From NCBI GenBank assembly GCA_020634575.1, contig JACKBM010000023.1, positions 1-64,000 on the forward strand: a stretch of 64,000 nt of DNA, in the 5' to 3' direction. The DNA comes from Ardenticatenales bacterium (GTDB taxonomy: Bacteria; Chloroflexota; Anaerolineae; Promineifilales; Promineifilaceae). This document shows, in pieces, positions 52,464 to 61,363 of this stretch. A model generated the notes under the pieces. It was given only the letters and a program-made list of their open reading frames with translations. It ran no database searches and was not told the origin of the DNA. Position 1 is the first letter of the stretch. The number at the start of each line of letters is the position of its first letter. A program made the position numbers and the translations under genes.

Positions 52464-53558
52464 TTAGGGATAACGGTTCCAGAGGAGCGAGAGGCCGATG
52501 GCGGCTGTCGCCAGAACGGCGCCAAGGAAGGCAAAGAACACGCTGATCTCCAGGTTTTCCTTTTGCAGAATGATCTGGGTGGGCAGTTCGTTGAATACGT
52601 CGATGAGCTGTTCGGCATTTTCGGCCCGGTAATATTCGCCGCCGGTGATGTCGGCGACGCCCTGAAGAGTCTCTTCGTCAATCATGATGAAGCGGCGGAA
52701 GTCGCCGCCCGGGCCGCCGGGACCGCCGAAGCCACCCCCGAACCCGCCACCAAAACCGCCGCCGAAGCCCCCGCCGAAGGCGTCGCTGCCCATCTGCTCG
52801 GGCGAACAAACCATGGCGCCGATCTCGGTGGTGCCGAAGCCGATGGTGTAGACGCGGATGCGCCGGTCAGCGGCGCGCTGGGCGGCGTCCAGCGGGTTGG
52901 GGCCGCGGCTATTGGCGCCGTCGGTGAGCAGGACGATGATGTCCGGTACATAGGCGTCCTGGGCCAGCAGCTCATTTTCCACGTCGCTCAGGTCCACGCC
53001 GCTGAACTGTATATCCGGATTGATGGTGGCAATTGCATCAATCGACTCAAGTGTGGCGCTACCTATCGCAGTACCGAAGGAGGTGGTGAAACTCTCAACC
53101 GCTTCTTTCAGGATCTCCTTGTCCGTTGTCGGCGGCACCACCAGCTGGGCGAAGCCGGCGAAGGCGACAATGCCGATCTGGGTGCCATCAGCCTGATCCT
53201 CGATAAAGCCCAACGCCGCTTCCTGGGCCACGGTCAGCCGGTTGGGCGGCACGTCGACGTTGCACATGCTGCGGGAGACATCCAGGGCCAGGATGATGCT
53301 GGTACGGCTGAGCGGCACTTCGATCTGGGCAGCCGGCCGGGCGACAGCCATGGTCAGCAGGGCGACGGCTGTCAGAAAGAGAGCGAAGGGTAGGTGCTGC
53401 CGCCAGCGCGCGTAGCGGGGCAACGCCTCCCGAATCAGGGCCACGCTGGCATAGCGGACGGCGAATTTGCGTTTCCGCCGCAGCATCAGAATGTAAAGTC
53501 CTATAAGCAGCGGGACCAGCAGGAAAAGCAGTAGAAGCCAGGGCCAGAGGAAAATCAT
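52464..53558 (-). CDS. VWA-domain membrane protein (Bat type) with Gly-rich insert
   Basis: A 364-residue protein. Two N-terminal membrane segments (about 1-22 and 58-76) are followed by a von Willebrand A domain with MIDAS motif 'DVSRSMCNVD' (about 92-101) and a C-terminal membrane segment (about 335-358). Between about residues 258 and 290 lies an insert of GGGF repeats not usual in the family. It is the last gene of a MoxR-DUF58-VWA-VWA operon and overlaps the upstream gene (TGATG). Such operons are linked to envelope-stress resistance or complex assembly. Confidence 0.87.
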   Translation of the reverse strand: MIFLWPWLLLLFLLVPLLIGLYILMLRRKRKFAVRYASVALIREALPRYARWRQHLPFALFLTAVALLTMAVARPAAQIEVPLSRTSIILALDVSRSMCNVDVPPNRLTVAQEAALGFIEDQADGTQIGIVAFAGFAQLVVPPTTDKEILKEAVESFTTSFGTAIGSATLESIDAIATINPDIQFSGVDLSDVENELLAQDAYVPDIIVLLTDGANSRGPNPLDAAQRAADRRIRVYTIGFGTTEIGAMVCSPEQMGSDAFGGGFGGGFGGGFGGGFGGPGGPGGDFRRFIMIDEETLQGVADITGGEYYRAENAEQLIDVFNELPTQIILQKENLEISVFFAFLGAVLATAAIGLSLLWNRYP

Positions 53559-54547
53559 CAGGGCACTCTCCCGAACCAGAGCATCGTCAAGGAGCCACCC
53601 AGAAGCAGAAAAAGGAGGCCGAGGCCGGCGAAAATAGCGGTGACCTCAATCATCTCACCGGCGATGGTCAGCTGCAGGTCGATGTTCTGATAGATCTCTT
53701 CGAGCGCGGCGGCATCAGCGGCGTGGAAATAGTCGCCGTTGGTCAGGGCGGCGATTTCCTGGAGCGATTGCTCGTTGAGTTGGGTGACTACATTGAAGCC
53801 GTCCAGTTCCAGCACCGCTCCGTCCGGGCTGCCAATACCGATCGGGTAGACGCGAATGCCGGCTTCGGCGGCGATTTGGGCTATCTGCAGCGGATCGGCC
53901 TGGCTGGTATCCTCGCCATCGGACAGGAGGACGATCACAGCTGAGTTGTAGCTGCCAATCTGCGGCGGCGGCGCTCCGTCAGCAAAATCCTCCTCGCTCA
54001 GCGACAGGTTTTCGCCGGCGATGGCATTAATGGAGGTAAAAATGCCCTGCGACAGCGAGGTACCGCCACTGGCACTGAGCCGGTCGATGGTGGCCAGGAC
54101 GTCGCCCGTGAGGTCAGTGGGTTGCTGAACGATGATGCCGCCATTGCCAAAGGCGACGACGCCGACCTGCACGGTGCTCGGCTGCTCCTCGACGAAGGTC
54201 CGGGCCGCAGCCTTGGCGGCCTCGATGCGGCTGGGCTCCAGGTCCTCAGCCGCCATGCTGCTGGAGACGTCGAAGGCAAGGATGACGGTGCCTTCGACGC
54301 GGGGCAAGCTGACCGGCATCTCAGGACGGGAGAGGCTGAACAGGAGTAGCGCCAGCCCGATGAGGAACAGAATGAACGGGTAATGACGCCGTCGACCCAG
54401 GGACCGGCCGGTCCTATCCTGCACAATCCCCAGCGACCCCAGCTCGGCCCTGGCCAGCTCACGCCGCCTCAGCAGACGCCAATAGAGGATGACCAGCGCC
54501 GGCAGCGCCAACAACATGACAAGCATCGAAGGCCAGAGCAGATTCAT
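53558..54547 (-). CDS. VWA-domain membrane protein (BatA type)
   Basis: A 329-residue protein with two N-terminal membrane segments, a VWA domain with MIDAS motif 'DVSSSMAAEDL' (about 95-105) and 'LLSDGEDTS', and a C-terminal membrane segment. Order and size match BatA/aerotolerance-type proteins. It lies 6 bp after the DUF58 gene and overlaps the next VWA gene by one base. It is expected to work with that protein and the MoxR ATPase at the membrane. Confidence 0.88.
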   Translation of the reverse strand: MNLLWPSMLVMLLALPALVILYWRLLRRRELARAELGSLGIVQDRTGRSLGRRRHYPFILFLIGLALLLFSLSRPEMPVSLPRVEGTVILAFDVSSSMAAEDLEPSRIEAAKAAARTFVEEQPSTVQVGVVAFGNGGIIVQQPTDLTGDVLATIDRLSASGGTSLSQGIFTSINAIAGENLSLSEEDFADGAPPPQIGSYNSAVIVLLSDGEDTSQADPLQIAQIAAEAGIRVYPIGIGSPDGAVLELDGFNVVTQLNEQSLQEIAALTNGDYFHAADAAALEEIYQNIDLQLTIAGEMIEVTAIFAGLGLLFLLLGGSLTMLWFGRVP

Positions 54548-54553
54548 CGCGCC

Positions 54554-55450
54554 TCACTGCCTCCGTTTTTTGCGCAAATTGGCCATGCGCACGATGGCGG
54601 CCACGACATCGTCATCTGTCGCTACCCCGTAAAGGTCGACGCCGGCGCGGGTCAGGGCGGTCTTGAGGACTGCTTCGCGCCGGTCGGCCGCCTCGTGGAA
54701 GCGGCGGCGGAAAGTTGGGTTGCCGGTGTCGACGAATAGCTGCTCGCCGGTCTCGGCATCTTCAACCACCACAAAGCCGACGTCGGGCAAATCCACCTCA
54801 CCGGGGTCCCAGAGGCGGACGGCGACCAGTTCATGGCGCTGCCGTAGCAGGGCCAGCGGCTTTTCCCAGCCCGGTTCGCTGAGGAAATCGGAGATGAGAA
54901 AGACGAGAGAGCGGCGGCGGAAGGTGTTGAGGGCGGCGTGGAGCAGGATGCCCAGGTCGGTGGTGGCGCCGGCCGGTGCTTCGCGGCTATCCAGCATGGC
55001 GCGGGTCAGGCGGAGAACCTGGTTCCGGCCGGTGTGCGGCGGGATGACCTGGGCCACCCGGTTGTTGTACAGAATGGCGCCGACCCGGTTGCCGCTCCGG
55101 CTGAGCAAGCGGGCCAGCGAGGTGACCAGGTCAATTAAAATCGCCTGCTTGGGGCGCTCCAGCGGGCCAAAATTCATGGAAGGACTCATATCCAGCAGAA
55201 ACCAGGCGGTCACTTCGCGGTCCTCAACATATTGGCGGACGTGGGGCGCGTCGAGACGCGCGGTGACATTCCAGTCCATGTGCCGGACATCGTCCTGGGG
55301 CTGGTATTCGCGCAGGTCGGCAAAATCGATGCCGTGCCCGTAGAGCAGGGTGCGGTAGTCGCCCTGCAACAAGCCATCCAGCCGGCGGATGACCTGCCAT
55401 TCCAGCCGGTGCAGGACCTGCTCAGGCGTGGTTCGGACTGGGTCGCTCAT
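54554..55450 (-). CDS. DUF58-domain protein
   Basis: A 298-residue soluble protein. The DUF58 signature 'YGHGIDFADLREYQPQDDVRHMDWNVTA' lies around residues 38-65 and is followed by a VWA-like region with 'WFLLDMSPSM'. It is the usual link between MoxR ATPases and membrane VWA proteins. The start overlaps the moxR-like gene by 29 bp. Confidence 0.9.
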   Translation of the reverse strand: MSDPVRTTPEQVLHRLEWQVIRRLDGLLQGDYRTLLYGHGIDFADLREYQPQDDVRHMDWNVTARLDAPHVRQYVEDREVTAWFLLDMSPSMNFGPLERPKQAILIDLVTSLARLLSRSGNRVGAILYNNRVAQVIPPHTGRNQVLRLTRAMLDSREAPAGATTDLGILLHAALNTFRRRSLVFLISDFLSEPGWEKPLALLRQRHELVAVRLWDPGEVDLPDVGFVVVEDAETGEQLFVDTGNPTFRRRFHEAADRREAVLKTALTRAGVDLYGVATDDDVVAAIVRMANLRKKRRQ

Positions 55451-56429
55451 GGAGCGGCACCTCGGGCAGGGGGATCGCCCCCAAAATCTTGTTTAACAGG
55501 TCGTCACTGCTGACATTGTCAGCCAGGGCTTCGTAGGAAAGGACCATGCGATGGCGCATCACGTCCAGGGCGAGGTCACGTACATCCTGGGGCAACGCAT
55601 AACTGCGCCCGCGCACAAAGGCCAGGGCGCGGGCGGCCAGGATCAGGTTGATGGAGGCGCGCGGGCTGGCGCCAAAGGTGATGTAGGGGCGCAGTTCACG
55701 CTGCCCGACCTTTGCCGGCTCGCGCGTGGCTGTGACCAGCTGAACGGCATATTCGATCAATTTCGGATCGACGTAGACCGCAGCGGCCTGGCCCTGCAAC
55801 GTCAGGAGTTGGTCGGTGTCAATGACCCTGGCGACTGCCTGCAAAGCCCCCGTCATCCTTTCGACAATCACGAACTCTTCGGTGCTGGACGGATAGCCGA
55901 CGAGGACCTTGAGCATAAAGCGGTCCACCTGGGCTTCCGGCAGCGGATAGGTCCCTTCGGACTCAATCGGGTTCTGTGTGGCCATGACCAGGAATGGGTT
56001 AGGGACCGGAAAAGTCTCCCGGCCGATGGTGACCTGGCGCTCCTGCATCACTTCCAGCAGGGCTGATTGCACCTTGGCCGGGGCCCGGTTGATCTCATCT
56101 GCCAGGAGCAGGTTGGTGAAAACGGGACCGAGCGACGTGTTAAATTCACCCGTTTTCTGGTTGTAGATGCGGGTGCCGACCAGATCGGCCGGGACGAGAT
56201 CGGGCGTAAACTGGATACGCTGGAATTGGCCGCCAATGGCGCCGGCGAGCGTCTTAATGGCCATCGTCTTGGCCAGCCCGGGCACCCCCTCGACCAGGAT
56301 GTGGCCGCGCGCCAGCAAGGCGATAATCAGCCGCTCCAGCAGATTGTCCTGGCCGACGATGATCTTCTTAACCTCGTACAGCACCTTCTCCATCGGCTTG
56401 TCATTGGTCGCTTGCGAATTCTGGTCCAT
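55422..56429 (-). CDS. MoxR-family AAA+ ATPase
   Basis: A 335-residue AAA+ protein. Walker A 'GVPGLAKTMAIKTLA' lies near residue 55, Walker B 'LLLADEINRAPAKVQSALLE' near 110, and sensor 'VMATQNPIESEGTYPLPEAQVDRF' near 155. MoxR ATPases act as chaperones that activate or insert metal cofactors into partner complexes. It is the first gene of the four-gene operon. Confidence 0.93.
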   Translation of the reverse strand: MDQNSQATNDKPMEKVLYEVKKIIVGQDNLLERLIIALLARGHILVEGVPGLAKTMAIKTLAGAIGGQFQRIQFTPDLVPADLVGTRIYNQKTGEFNTSLGPVFTNLLLADEINRAPAKVQSALLEVMQERQVTIGRETFPVPNPFLVMATQNPIESEGTYPLPEAQVDRFMLKVLVGYPSSTEEFVIVERMTGALQAVARVIDTDQLLTLQGQAAAVYVDPKLIEYAVQLVTATREPAKVGQRELRPYITFGASPRASINLILAARALAFVRGRSYALPQDVRDLALDVMRHRMVLSYEALADNVSSDDLLNKILGAIPLPEVPLHERPSPNHA

Positions 56430-56462
56430 AAACTACATTCCCTTTGTAGTAAAGAGATCTTA

Positions 56463-56570
56463 GCCACGGATTGACACGGATTGGGCACGGATTTTCTTCT
56501 TTGTTAAAAAGGCAACAGCCGTTCATTTTCCAAAAAAAGAATCCGTGTTAAATCCGTGCTAATCCGTGGC
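56463..56570. repeat. Inverted array of CACGGATT units
   Basis: The left arm has three spaced copies of (C)ACGGATT (GCCACGGATT, ACACGGATT, GCACGGATT at 56463-56493). The right arm (56540-56570) has three inverted copies (AATCCGTG, AATCCGTG, AATCCGTGGC). The centre of about 46 bp is AT-rich. It lies between the moxR-like start and the end of the HtrA-like gene. It is probably a dispersed intergenic element or terminator. Confidence 0.85.
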
Positions 56571-56609
56571 AAAAACCTCTAATCAATCTCAAAAACAAGT
56601 TGGCCCCGC

Positions 56610-57458
56610 TCAATACTCTGGCGCCCCGGCCGCGCCGCCGGCGACGCTGATGGGCACGGCGAAGCCGAGGCCGATAAAGAAATCCTGGTCTGATGGGTTG
56701 ACGAGGGCGGTGACGATGCCGACGACCTGGCCGTGCCGGTTGAGCAGCGGGCCGCCGGAGTTGCCGGGATTGACGGCAGTATCAAACTGGATGAGGCCAT
56801 CCAGGGATTGGTTTTCGTTGATGGGCAGTGAGCGATTGAAGCCTGAGATGACGCCGGCGCTCATCGAGGCCGCCATGCCCAGCGGATTGCCGACGGCATA
56901 CGCTTCGTCGCCGACACGCATCGCGTATGGGTTGCCCAGAATCGCCGGGACAATGATTTCCGGATAGCCAAAAGGCTGCAGGACGGCAATATCGTTGGCC
57001 GGGTCCGCGTTGGCAACGGCCGCTTCAACCACGGTGCCATCGTAGTAGCCGACCTGGATGCGATCGGCGCCGGCGATGACATGGTAGGCGGTCAGAATGG
57101 TCGCATCGGCGCTGACGATGACGCCGCTGCCCAGGCCAAAGCCATTTTCGCCATGCTCATCCTCGCCCTCGATCTGGATAATGACCAGAGATGGCAGGAT
57201 CTGCTGGTAGACATCGGCGGAGAAGGCGGGCGCGGGGGTGACCGAGGCGATGGCTGCCTGGATTTGTTCTTCTACCTGGATGGTTGTGAGTGGGGGCGTC
57301 GGGGGATTGACGTAAGCGTAGCTCCAGAGAGAGAGCAGGGTGATGGCAATTGTGGCGGCGAAAGGCCAGCCGCGGCGCAGGGCGATAGCTGTGAATTGGC
57401 GTAGCCGGCGCAACCGGCCGGTGCGCTCCATTGTTAACCCTGCAAATTCGTCCGACAT
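56610..57458 (-). CDS. HtrA/DegP-like trypsin-type serine protease without PDZ domain
   Basis: A 282-residue membrane-anchored protease. One N-terminal helix (about 32-52) anchors it. The catalytic domain shows His in 'ILTAYHVIAGAD', Asp in 'ANDIAVLQ' and Ser in 'GNSGGPLLNRHGQVVG', so the triad is complete. Unlike typical DegP/DegQ it ends after the protease domain, with no PDZ. It should act outside the cytoplasmic membrane on misfolded proteins or in signalling. Confidence 0.87.
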   Translation of the reverse strand: MSDEFAGLTMERTGRLRRLRQFTAIALRRGWPFAATIAITLLSLWSYAYVNPPTPPLTTIQVEEQIQAAIASVTPAPAFSADVYQQILPSLVIIQIEGEDEHGENGFGLGSGVIVSADATILTAYHVIAGADRIQVGYYDGTVVEAAVANADPANDIAVLQPFGYPEIIVPAILGNPYAMRVGDEAYAVGNPLGMAASMSAGVISGFNRSLPINENQSLDGLIQFDTAVNPGNSGGPLLNRHGQVVGIVTALVNPSDQDFFIGLGFAVPISVAGGAAGAPEY

Positions 57459-57566
57459 AAATCCTCACCCGAAGCCTGGGACCGAATATAGCAGATTATA
57501 TGGTGACAATGTGAAGAAAATGTTGGGAACGCCTCCTATTTTTGCGCTGGCTCTTAGGTTTTTTAG

Positions 57567-58376
57567 CTATTTTTCCTGGGCCACAAATGCTTCGGCCACT
57601 TCGCTGCAGGTCGCGTACCAGAGATCGTCAAACTGGCGGGTAAACTGGATAAACTCGCGCAGCGTCGCCAGCCGCAGCGGCCGGCCGCTGACCTGCGGAT
57701 GCATTACCAGCATAAACAGGCCGCCCCAATCATACAGTTCGTGGAACTCGCCCTGCCAGATGGAGAGCACAGCCTCTTTGGGGAATAGCGGCCGCGGCGC
57801 GCTCAGGCTGCTGCTGCCGTAGGACCAATCGTCCAGGGTGGGCTGCTCTGGCAGTTCAACCGGGCCGGGCGAGCCATCCGCCAGGGTGTGCCGGTAGGGG
57901 AGGTAATGGTCTTTGTAGCAGCTGTCGTAGAGGAAGCCGCGCTCGGTGAGCAGGCGCAGGGAAAGTTCGGACGAGACCCCATCCGGAGCGCGGTAACCAC
58001 GCGGGCGGATACCGGCTACTTTCTCCAGCGCTGCCAGCCCCATGTCCAGCTCGCGCTCCACCATGCCCGGGTCGATGGGGTCGGGCGCGTCATGCGTGTA
58101 GCCGTGGTGGCCAATTTCGTGGCCATCCTTGAGGATCATCTCGACATGGCCTGGATATTTCTCGGCCGTCCAGCCGGGCACGAAGAAGGTCGCCTTCAGC
58201 TCCTCCTGACGCAGCAACTCCAGAATTTTGGGCACGCCGACGCGGGCGCCATATTTGCCCAGTGAGAGGACCGACAGCAGCTCATGATGACGCGGGTTGT
58301 TGGCCAGCCAGAGCGATTCAGCGTCGAAATCAAAGGTGAGGGTGATAGCGCTTTTAATGTTATTGGGCCATTTCAT
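57567..58376 (-). CDS. Polysaccharide deacetylase family protein
   Basis: A 269-residue NodB-homology enzyme. The metal site is visible as 'TFDFDAES' (Asp) and 'EIGHHGYTHDAP' (His-x4-His), and 'GYRAPDGVSS' is motif 3. The arrangement resembles PuuE/HpPgdA-like members that can hydrolyse small amides as well as sugar N-acetyl groups. No signal peptide is seen, so a cytoplasmic substrate is more likely. The start overlaps the upstream methyltransferase gene by 17 bp. Confidence 0.85.
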   Translation of the reverse strand: MKWPNNIKSAITLTFDFDAESLWLANNPRHHELLSVLSLGKYGARVGVPKILELLRQEELKATFFVPGWTAEKYPGHVEMILKDGHEIGHHGYTHDAPDPIDPGMVERELDMGLAALEKVAGIRPRGYRAPDGVSSELSLRLLTERGFLYDSCYKDHYLPYRHTLADGSPGPVELPEQPTLDDWSYGSSSLSAPRPLFPKEAVLSIWQGEFHELYDWGGLFMLVMHPQVSGRPLRLATLREFIQFTRQFDDLWYATCSEVAEAFVAQEK

Positions 58377-59067
58377 GGTCTGCTCCTGGTTTCTGCATGA
58401 TAAGCAGCAGAATGAGGGGGTTCTCGCTGGTCTGATAGGGTTGGCGGCTCTGTTCGCTTAGCTGCCAGGTTGTCTGTTCAAGGACAGTCAGGCCCAGCGC
58501 GGCGGCCAGGGCCTCATACTCGCTGAGGGGATGATAGAAATTGCTGATTTCCATGACGGCCTCGCCGTCGCTGGTTTCAATCTGGGCCCCTTTGCCATTG
58601 CCGACACGATCTGGGTGATATTCGGTGATGAAAAGCTGTCCGCCGGGGGCGAGGGCGGTGGTGGCGTGGCGGAGCAGGGCGGCCAGATCGTCGATATGTT
58701 CGATGACGAGGTTGATAAGGACGAGTTGGGCGGCACCGGCCGGTACCGGCCATGGCTCCAGCAGGTCATGCTGCTGAAAGGCGACATGGTCCAGCTGAAC
58801 TTTTTGTCGGGCAAAAGCCAGCATCCCCGCCGAAAAATCAAGCCCGATCAGCCGCCGGCACCGTTCGGCCAGCCAACCGCTGTTCACCCCGGTACCGCAG
58901 CCCGCCTCGATGATGAGGTCGACCGGCGTTTGGGCCAGGCGCAGGCGCACCAGCGCGCTGCTCAGGTCGCGGGTCGGATTGTCCTGCTGGTCATAGCTCT
59001 CGCTCCAGGTCTCATACGCCTGTTGGATACTCTGGCCAGCGCCGCGCGGCCGAATGGGATTCTCCAT
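58360..59067 (-). CDS. Class I SAM-dependent methyltransferase
   Basis: A 235-residue protein with 'LIIEAGCGTGVNSGWLA' (SAM motif I), 'LIGLDFSAGMLAFAR' and 'AQLVLINLVIEHIDDL'. It is probably a small-molecule methyltransferase; the substrate is unknown. The start at 59067 ('MENPIRPRG') has AGGGAAG before it. The longer frame to 59265 has a basic, low-complexity start and no ribosome site. Confidence 0.82.
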   Translation of the reverse strand: MENPIRPRGAGQSIQQAYETWSESYDQQDNPTRDLSSALVRLRLAQTPVDLIIEAGCGTGVNSGWLAERCRRLIGLDFSAGMLAFARQKVQLDHVAFQQHDLLEPWPVPAGAAQLVLINLVIEHIDDLAALLRHATTALAPGGQLFITEYHPDRVGNGKGAQIETSDGEAVMEISNFYHPLSEYEALAAALGLTVLEQTTWQLSEQSRQPYQTSENPLILLLIMQKPGADHEMAQ

Positions 59068-59180
59068 GGTACTTCCCTGATTCTGCCGGCAACCATGAGC
59101 AGATTTGCCGGCGGACATGTCTGATCTACAATGAATGTGCTGGCTGATTATAGTGCAGATCTGGAGTGAGGTGCAGCGAG

Positions 59181-59576
59181 ATGAAAGGAATGTTTGGGCG
59201 GACCATAATCTTTTTGGCAATGATCGCCGTCGGTCTGTTTTCTGTTGCCTGTGATGAGGCGACAATACCGCCGGCGGATGTCGAAAAGGCGCTGACAGAT
59301 TATTGGCAATCCTTGCCGGCCGATCCAGCGCCTACCTATGAGATAACTGACGCGTGGCCAGGCGACCTCTCGTCAGCAGCGGTTACCGGCACGGCGCCGG
59401 ATCTGGAGGTCTGGTGTGTCGCGACCAAAATCACGTCTGGAGTGGATGGGACCATTGTCGGCGAAAACGTCATGTGGCTTGTGACCCGGAGCGAGGCAAA
59501 TGGGCCCTGGCAGGCAACCATGCTGGCCACGATGTCTTCGACTTGGCCCTATGAAGCGTGTGCCAAAAACTCCTGA
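59181..59576 (+). CDS. Small lipoprotein of unknown function
   Basis: A 131-residue exported lipoprotein with signal peptide 'TIIFLAMIAVGLF' and lipobox 'SVAC'. The mature part (about 105 residues) has two further Cys that could pair ('EVWCVA' and 'YEACAK'). No family is recognised. The ATG at 59181 is chosen over 59166 because it fits the signal peptide better. It is divergent from the methyltransferase. Confidence 0.7.
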   Translation: MKGMFGRTIIFLAMIAVGLFSVACDEATIPPADVEKALTDYWQSLPADPAPTYEITDAWPGDLSSAAVTGTAPDLEVWCVATKITSGVDGTIVGENVMWLVTRSEANGPWQATMLATMSSTWPYEACAKNS

Positions 59577-59664
59577 CGACCCCGACCGGTGAAACTGATT
59601 GACTCTCATCGCAATCCGGAATATATTTAGCCACAGCTAAAATAATTTTGAGTCGTGGTGAAAT

Positions 59665-60159
59665 ATGATGGATTCAGTTGCATGGCAGCCTCTCCTGACA
59701 CCCCTCCTGCTTTGGTTTCTTGGCAGCATTCTCGTGTTTTCATTAATGGTTTTGCTGGCTCTGCGCAGCGGTGCTGCCTTTCGGGTGAGGCAGGAGGATG
59801 GCTCTTTGCGGCAACGCAGGTCAGGTGCGGCACGCTTGCTGAAGCTGCTGGTGCTGGCGCTGCTGGTTGGGCTTTTACTACTTTTTGACTACTCAACGCT
59901 GGTGCGAGCTGGAGTGGTGCCTGATTTCTGGCTAACGCTAACGCTCAACTTCAGTCTATTCTTTCTGATATTTCTGTACGATACAGTTATCATCGACTAT
60001 TGGGTCATTGGTCGATGGCGGCCTGGCTTTCTGCGACTGCCCGCAGCTCTAGACAGCGCCGCCATGCGCCATCACATACGCGCCACCCTGGTCAGAGGGC
60101 CGCTGCTACTCCTGTTGCTTGCGGTTATCAGTGCCGGCCTGGTCCACCTGATCTGGTAA
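59665..60159 (+). CDS. Membrane protein of unknown function, four segments
   Basis: A 164-residue protein with four predicted membrane segments (about 12-32, 58-78, 88-112 and 143-163) separated by basic loops. I do not recognise a family. The ATG at 59665 (or the next codon) lacks a strong ribosome site. The clear hydrophobic pattern supports a real gene. Confidence 0.65.
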   Translation: MMDSVAWQPLLTPLLLWFLGSILVFSLMVLLALRSGAAFRVRQEDGSLRQRRSGAARLLKLLVLALLVGLLLLFDYSTLVRAGVVPDFWLTLTLNFSLFFLIFLYDTVIIDYWVIGRWRPGFLRLPAALDSAAMRHHIRATLVRGPLLLLLLAVISAGLVHLIW

Positions 60160-60199
60160 GTCAGGTTTCTGCGACATTCAGACTGGCTACAGAAGCTTG

Positions 60200-61363
60200 T
60201 CAGGCAATATCAACGCCACTATAGCGAAAAACGCGTGGCAGTAGCGGGCTGAGATTGGTGCAGATCTTGTATTCGCTACTACTACCCCAACGAGCCAATT
60301 CGCTGATGCTGATCTCTGCGTCACCTTGCCGGCCAAACAGCACGGCCTCGTCTCCCACCTGAATCTCCGGGCCGCCGGTCACGTCGACGGTGACGTGGTT
60401 GGCCGACATGTAGACGATGAGCGGCCAGCGCCGGCCGCGGATGAGGACCTGGGCGCCGTTGTCGACGGCGTTGAACGGGTAGCCGTCAGCATAACCGACT
60501 GGCAATGTGGCTACACGCGTCTCCCGTTCAATCAGGCCGCGCCGGTGGTAAGCGATGCTGTCGCCGGGCATTAACGTCTTGACGGTGATGACGCGGGCGT
60601 GCAGGCTGAGGATCGGCTTTGTGTCGACGAGGGTTTGCGGTTCAAAACCGTAAAAACCGTTGCCTACTCTTACCATGTCGAGCATGGGAGCCGTACCCTG
60701 GATGACGGCGGCGCTGCTGGCCGCATGGACGATGCCGGGGTCTAGGCCCTGCGCTTGCACGGCGGCCACCACCTCATTTAGCCGCGTGATCTGGACCGGA
60801 TCATAAGCCTCATCCTCAACCAGCGTCGTAAACAGCCCCGCGATGGCCAGTTCAGGGCGTGCGGCCACATCGACCATAAAGGGCAGCGCGGCGCCGAACG
60901 GGACGCCGACGCGGGAGAGGCCGGTGTCGATTTTGATGTGGACGCGGGCGACCTGGCCCAGTTCGCGGGCAGCGTTGGCCAGCACGTCAACTGCTTCGTT
61001 GTAAATGGACTGGTCGATGTTGTGCTGGATCAGAAGCCGGGCTTCCTGAGCGGAGAATGGGCCCAGGTTGAGTATGGGTCCGGAAAAGCCACTGTGGCGC
61101 AGGGCGACGGCGGCGGCCACTTTGGCCACAGCGAACTGCTCGATGCCGTGCTTTTGCAGCTCCCGGGCGATAGCGACGGCGCCGTGGCCGTAGGCATTGG
61201 CCTTGACCACGCCCATGATGGGGACGTTACCGGTCTTGGCCCGGATCTGGCGGACATTGTGGGCCAGGGCGGCGCTGTCGATTTCCAGCCAGGGGTCGGT
61301 ATAGTCGGCAGGGGCACCGGCCGGTAAATATGCCGCCGCCTCGTAAGGATTCATCAAGCTCAT
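60200..61363 (-). CDS. alr: Alanine racemase
   Basis: A 387-residue PLP enzyme that makes D-alanine for cell walls. The PLP lysine lies in 'MGVVKANAYGHGA' (about residue 53), followed by 'HIKIDTGLSRVG', 'MVRVGNGFYGF' and the second catalytic region 'VGYADGYPFNAVDN'. The start at 61363 ('MSLMNPYEA') overlaps the stop of the M20 peptidase gene (ATGA). That overlap supports coupling and rules out the longer frame. Confidence 0.9.
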   Translation of the reverse strand: MSLMNPYEAAAYLPAGAPADYTDPWLEIDSAALAHNVRQIRAKTGNVPIMGVVKANAYGHGAVAIARELQKHGIEQFAVAKVAAAVALRHSGFSGPILNLGPFSAQEARLLIQHNIDQSIYNEAVDVLANAARELGQVARVHIKIDTGLSRVGVPFGAALPFMVDVAARPELAIAGLFTTLVEDEAYDPVQITRLNEVVAAVQAQGLDPGIVHAASSAAVIQGTAPMLDMVRVGNGFYGFEPQTLVDTKPILSLHARVITVKTLMPGDSIAYHRRGLIERETRVATLPVGYADGYPFNAVDNGAQVLIRGRRWPLIVYMSANHVTVDVTGGPEIQVGDEAVLFGRQGDAEISISELARWGSSSEYKICTNLSPLLPRVFRYSGVDIA

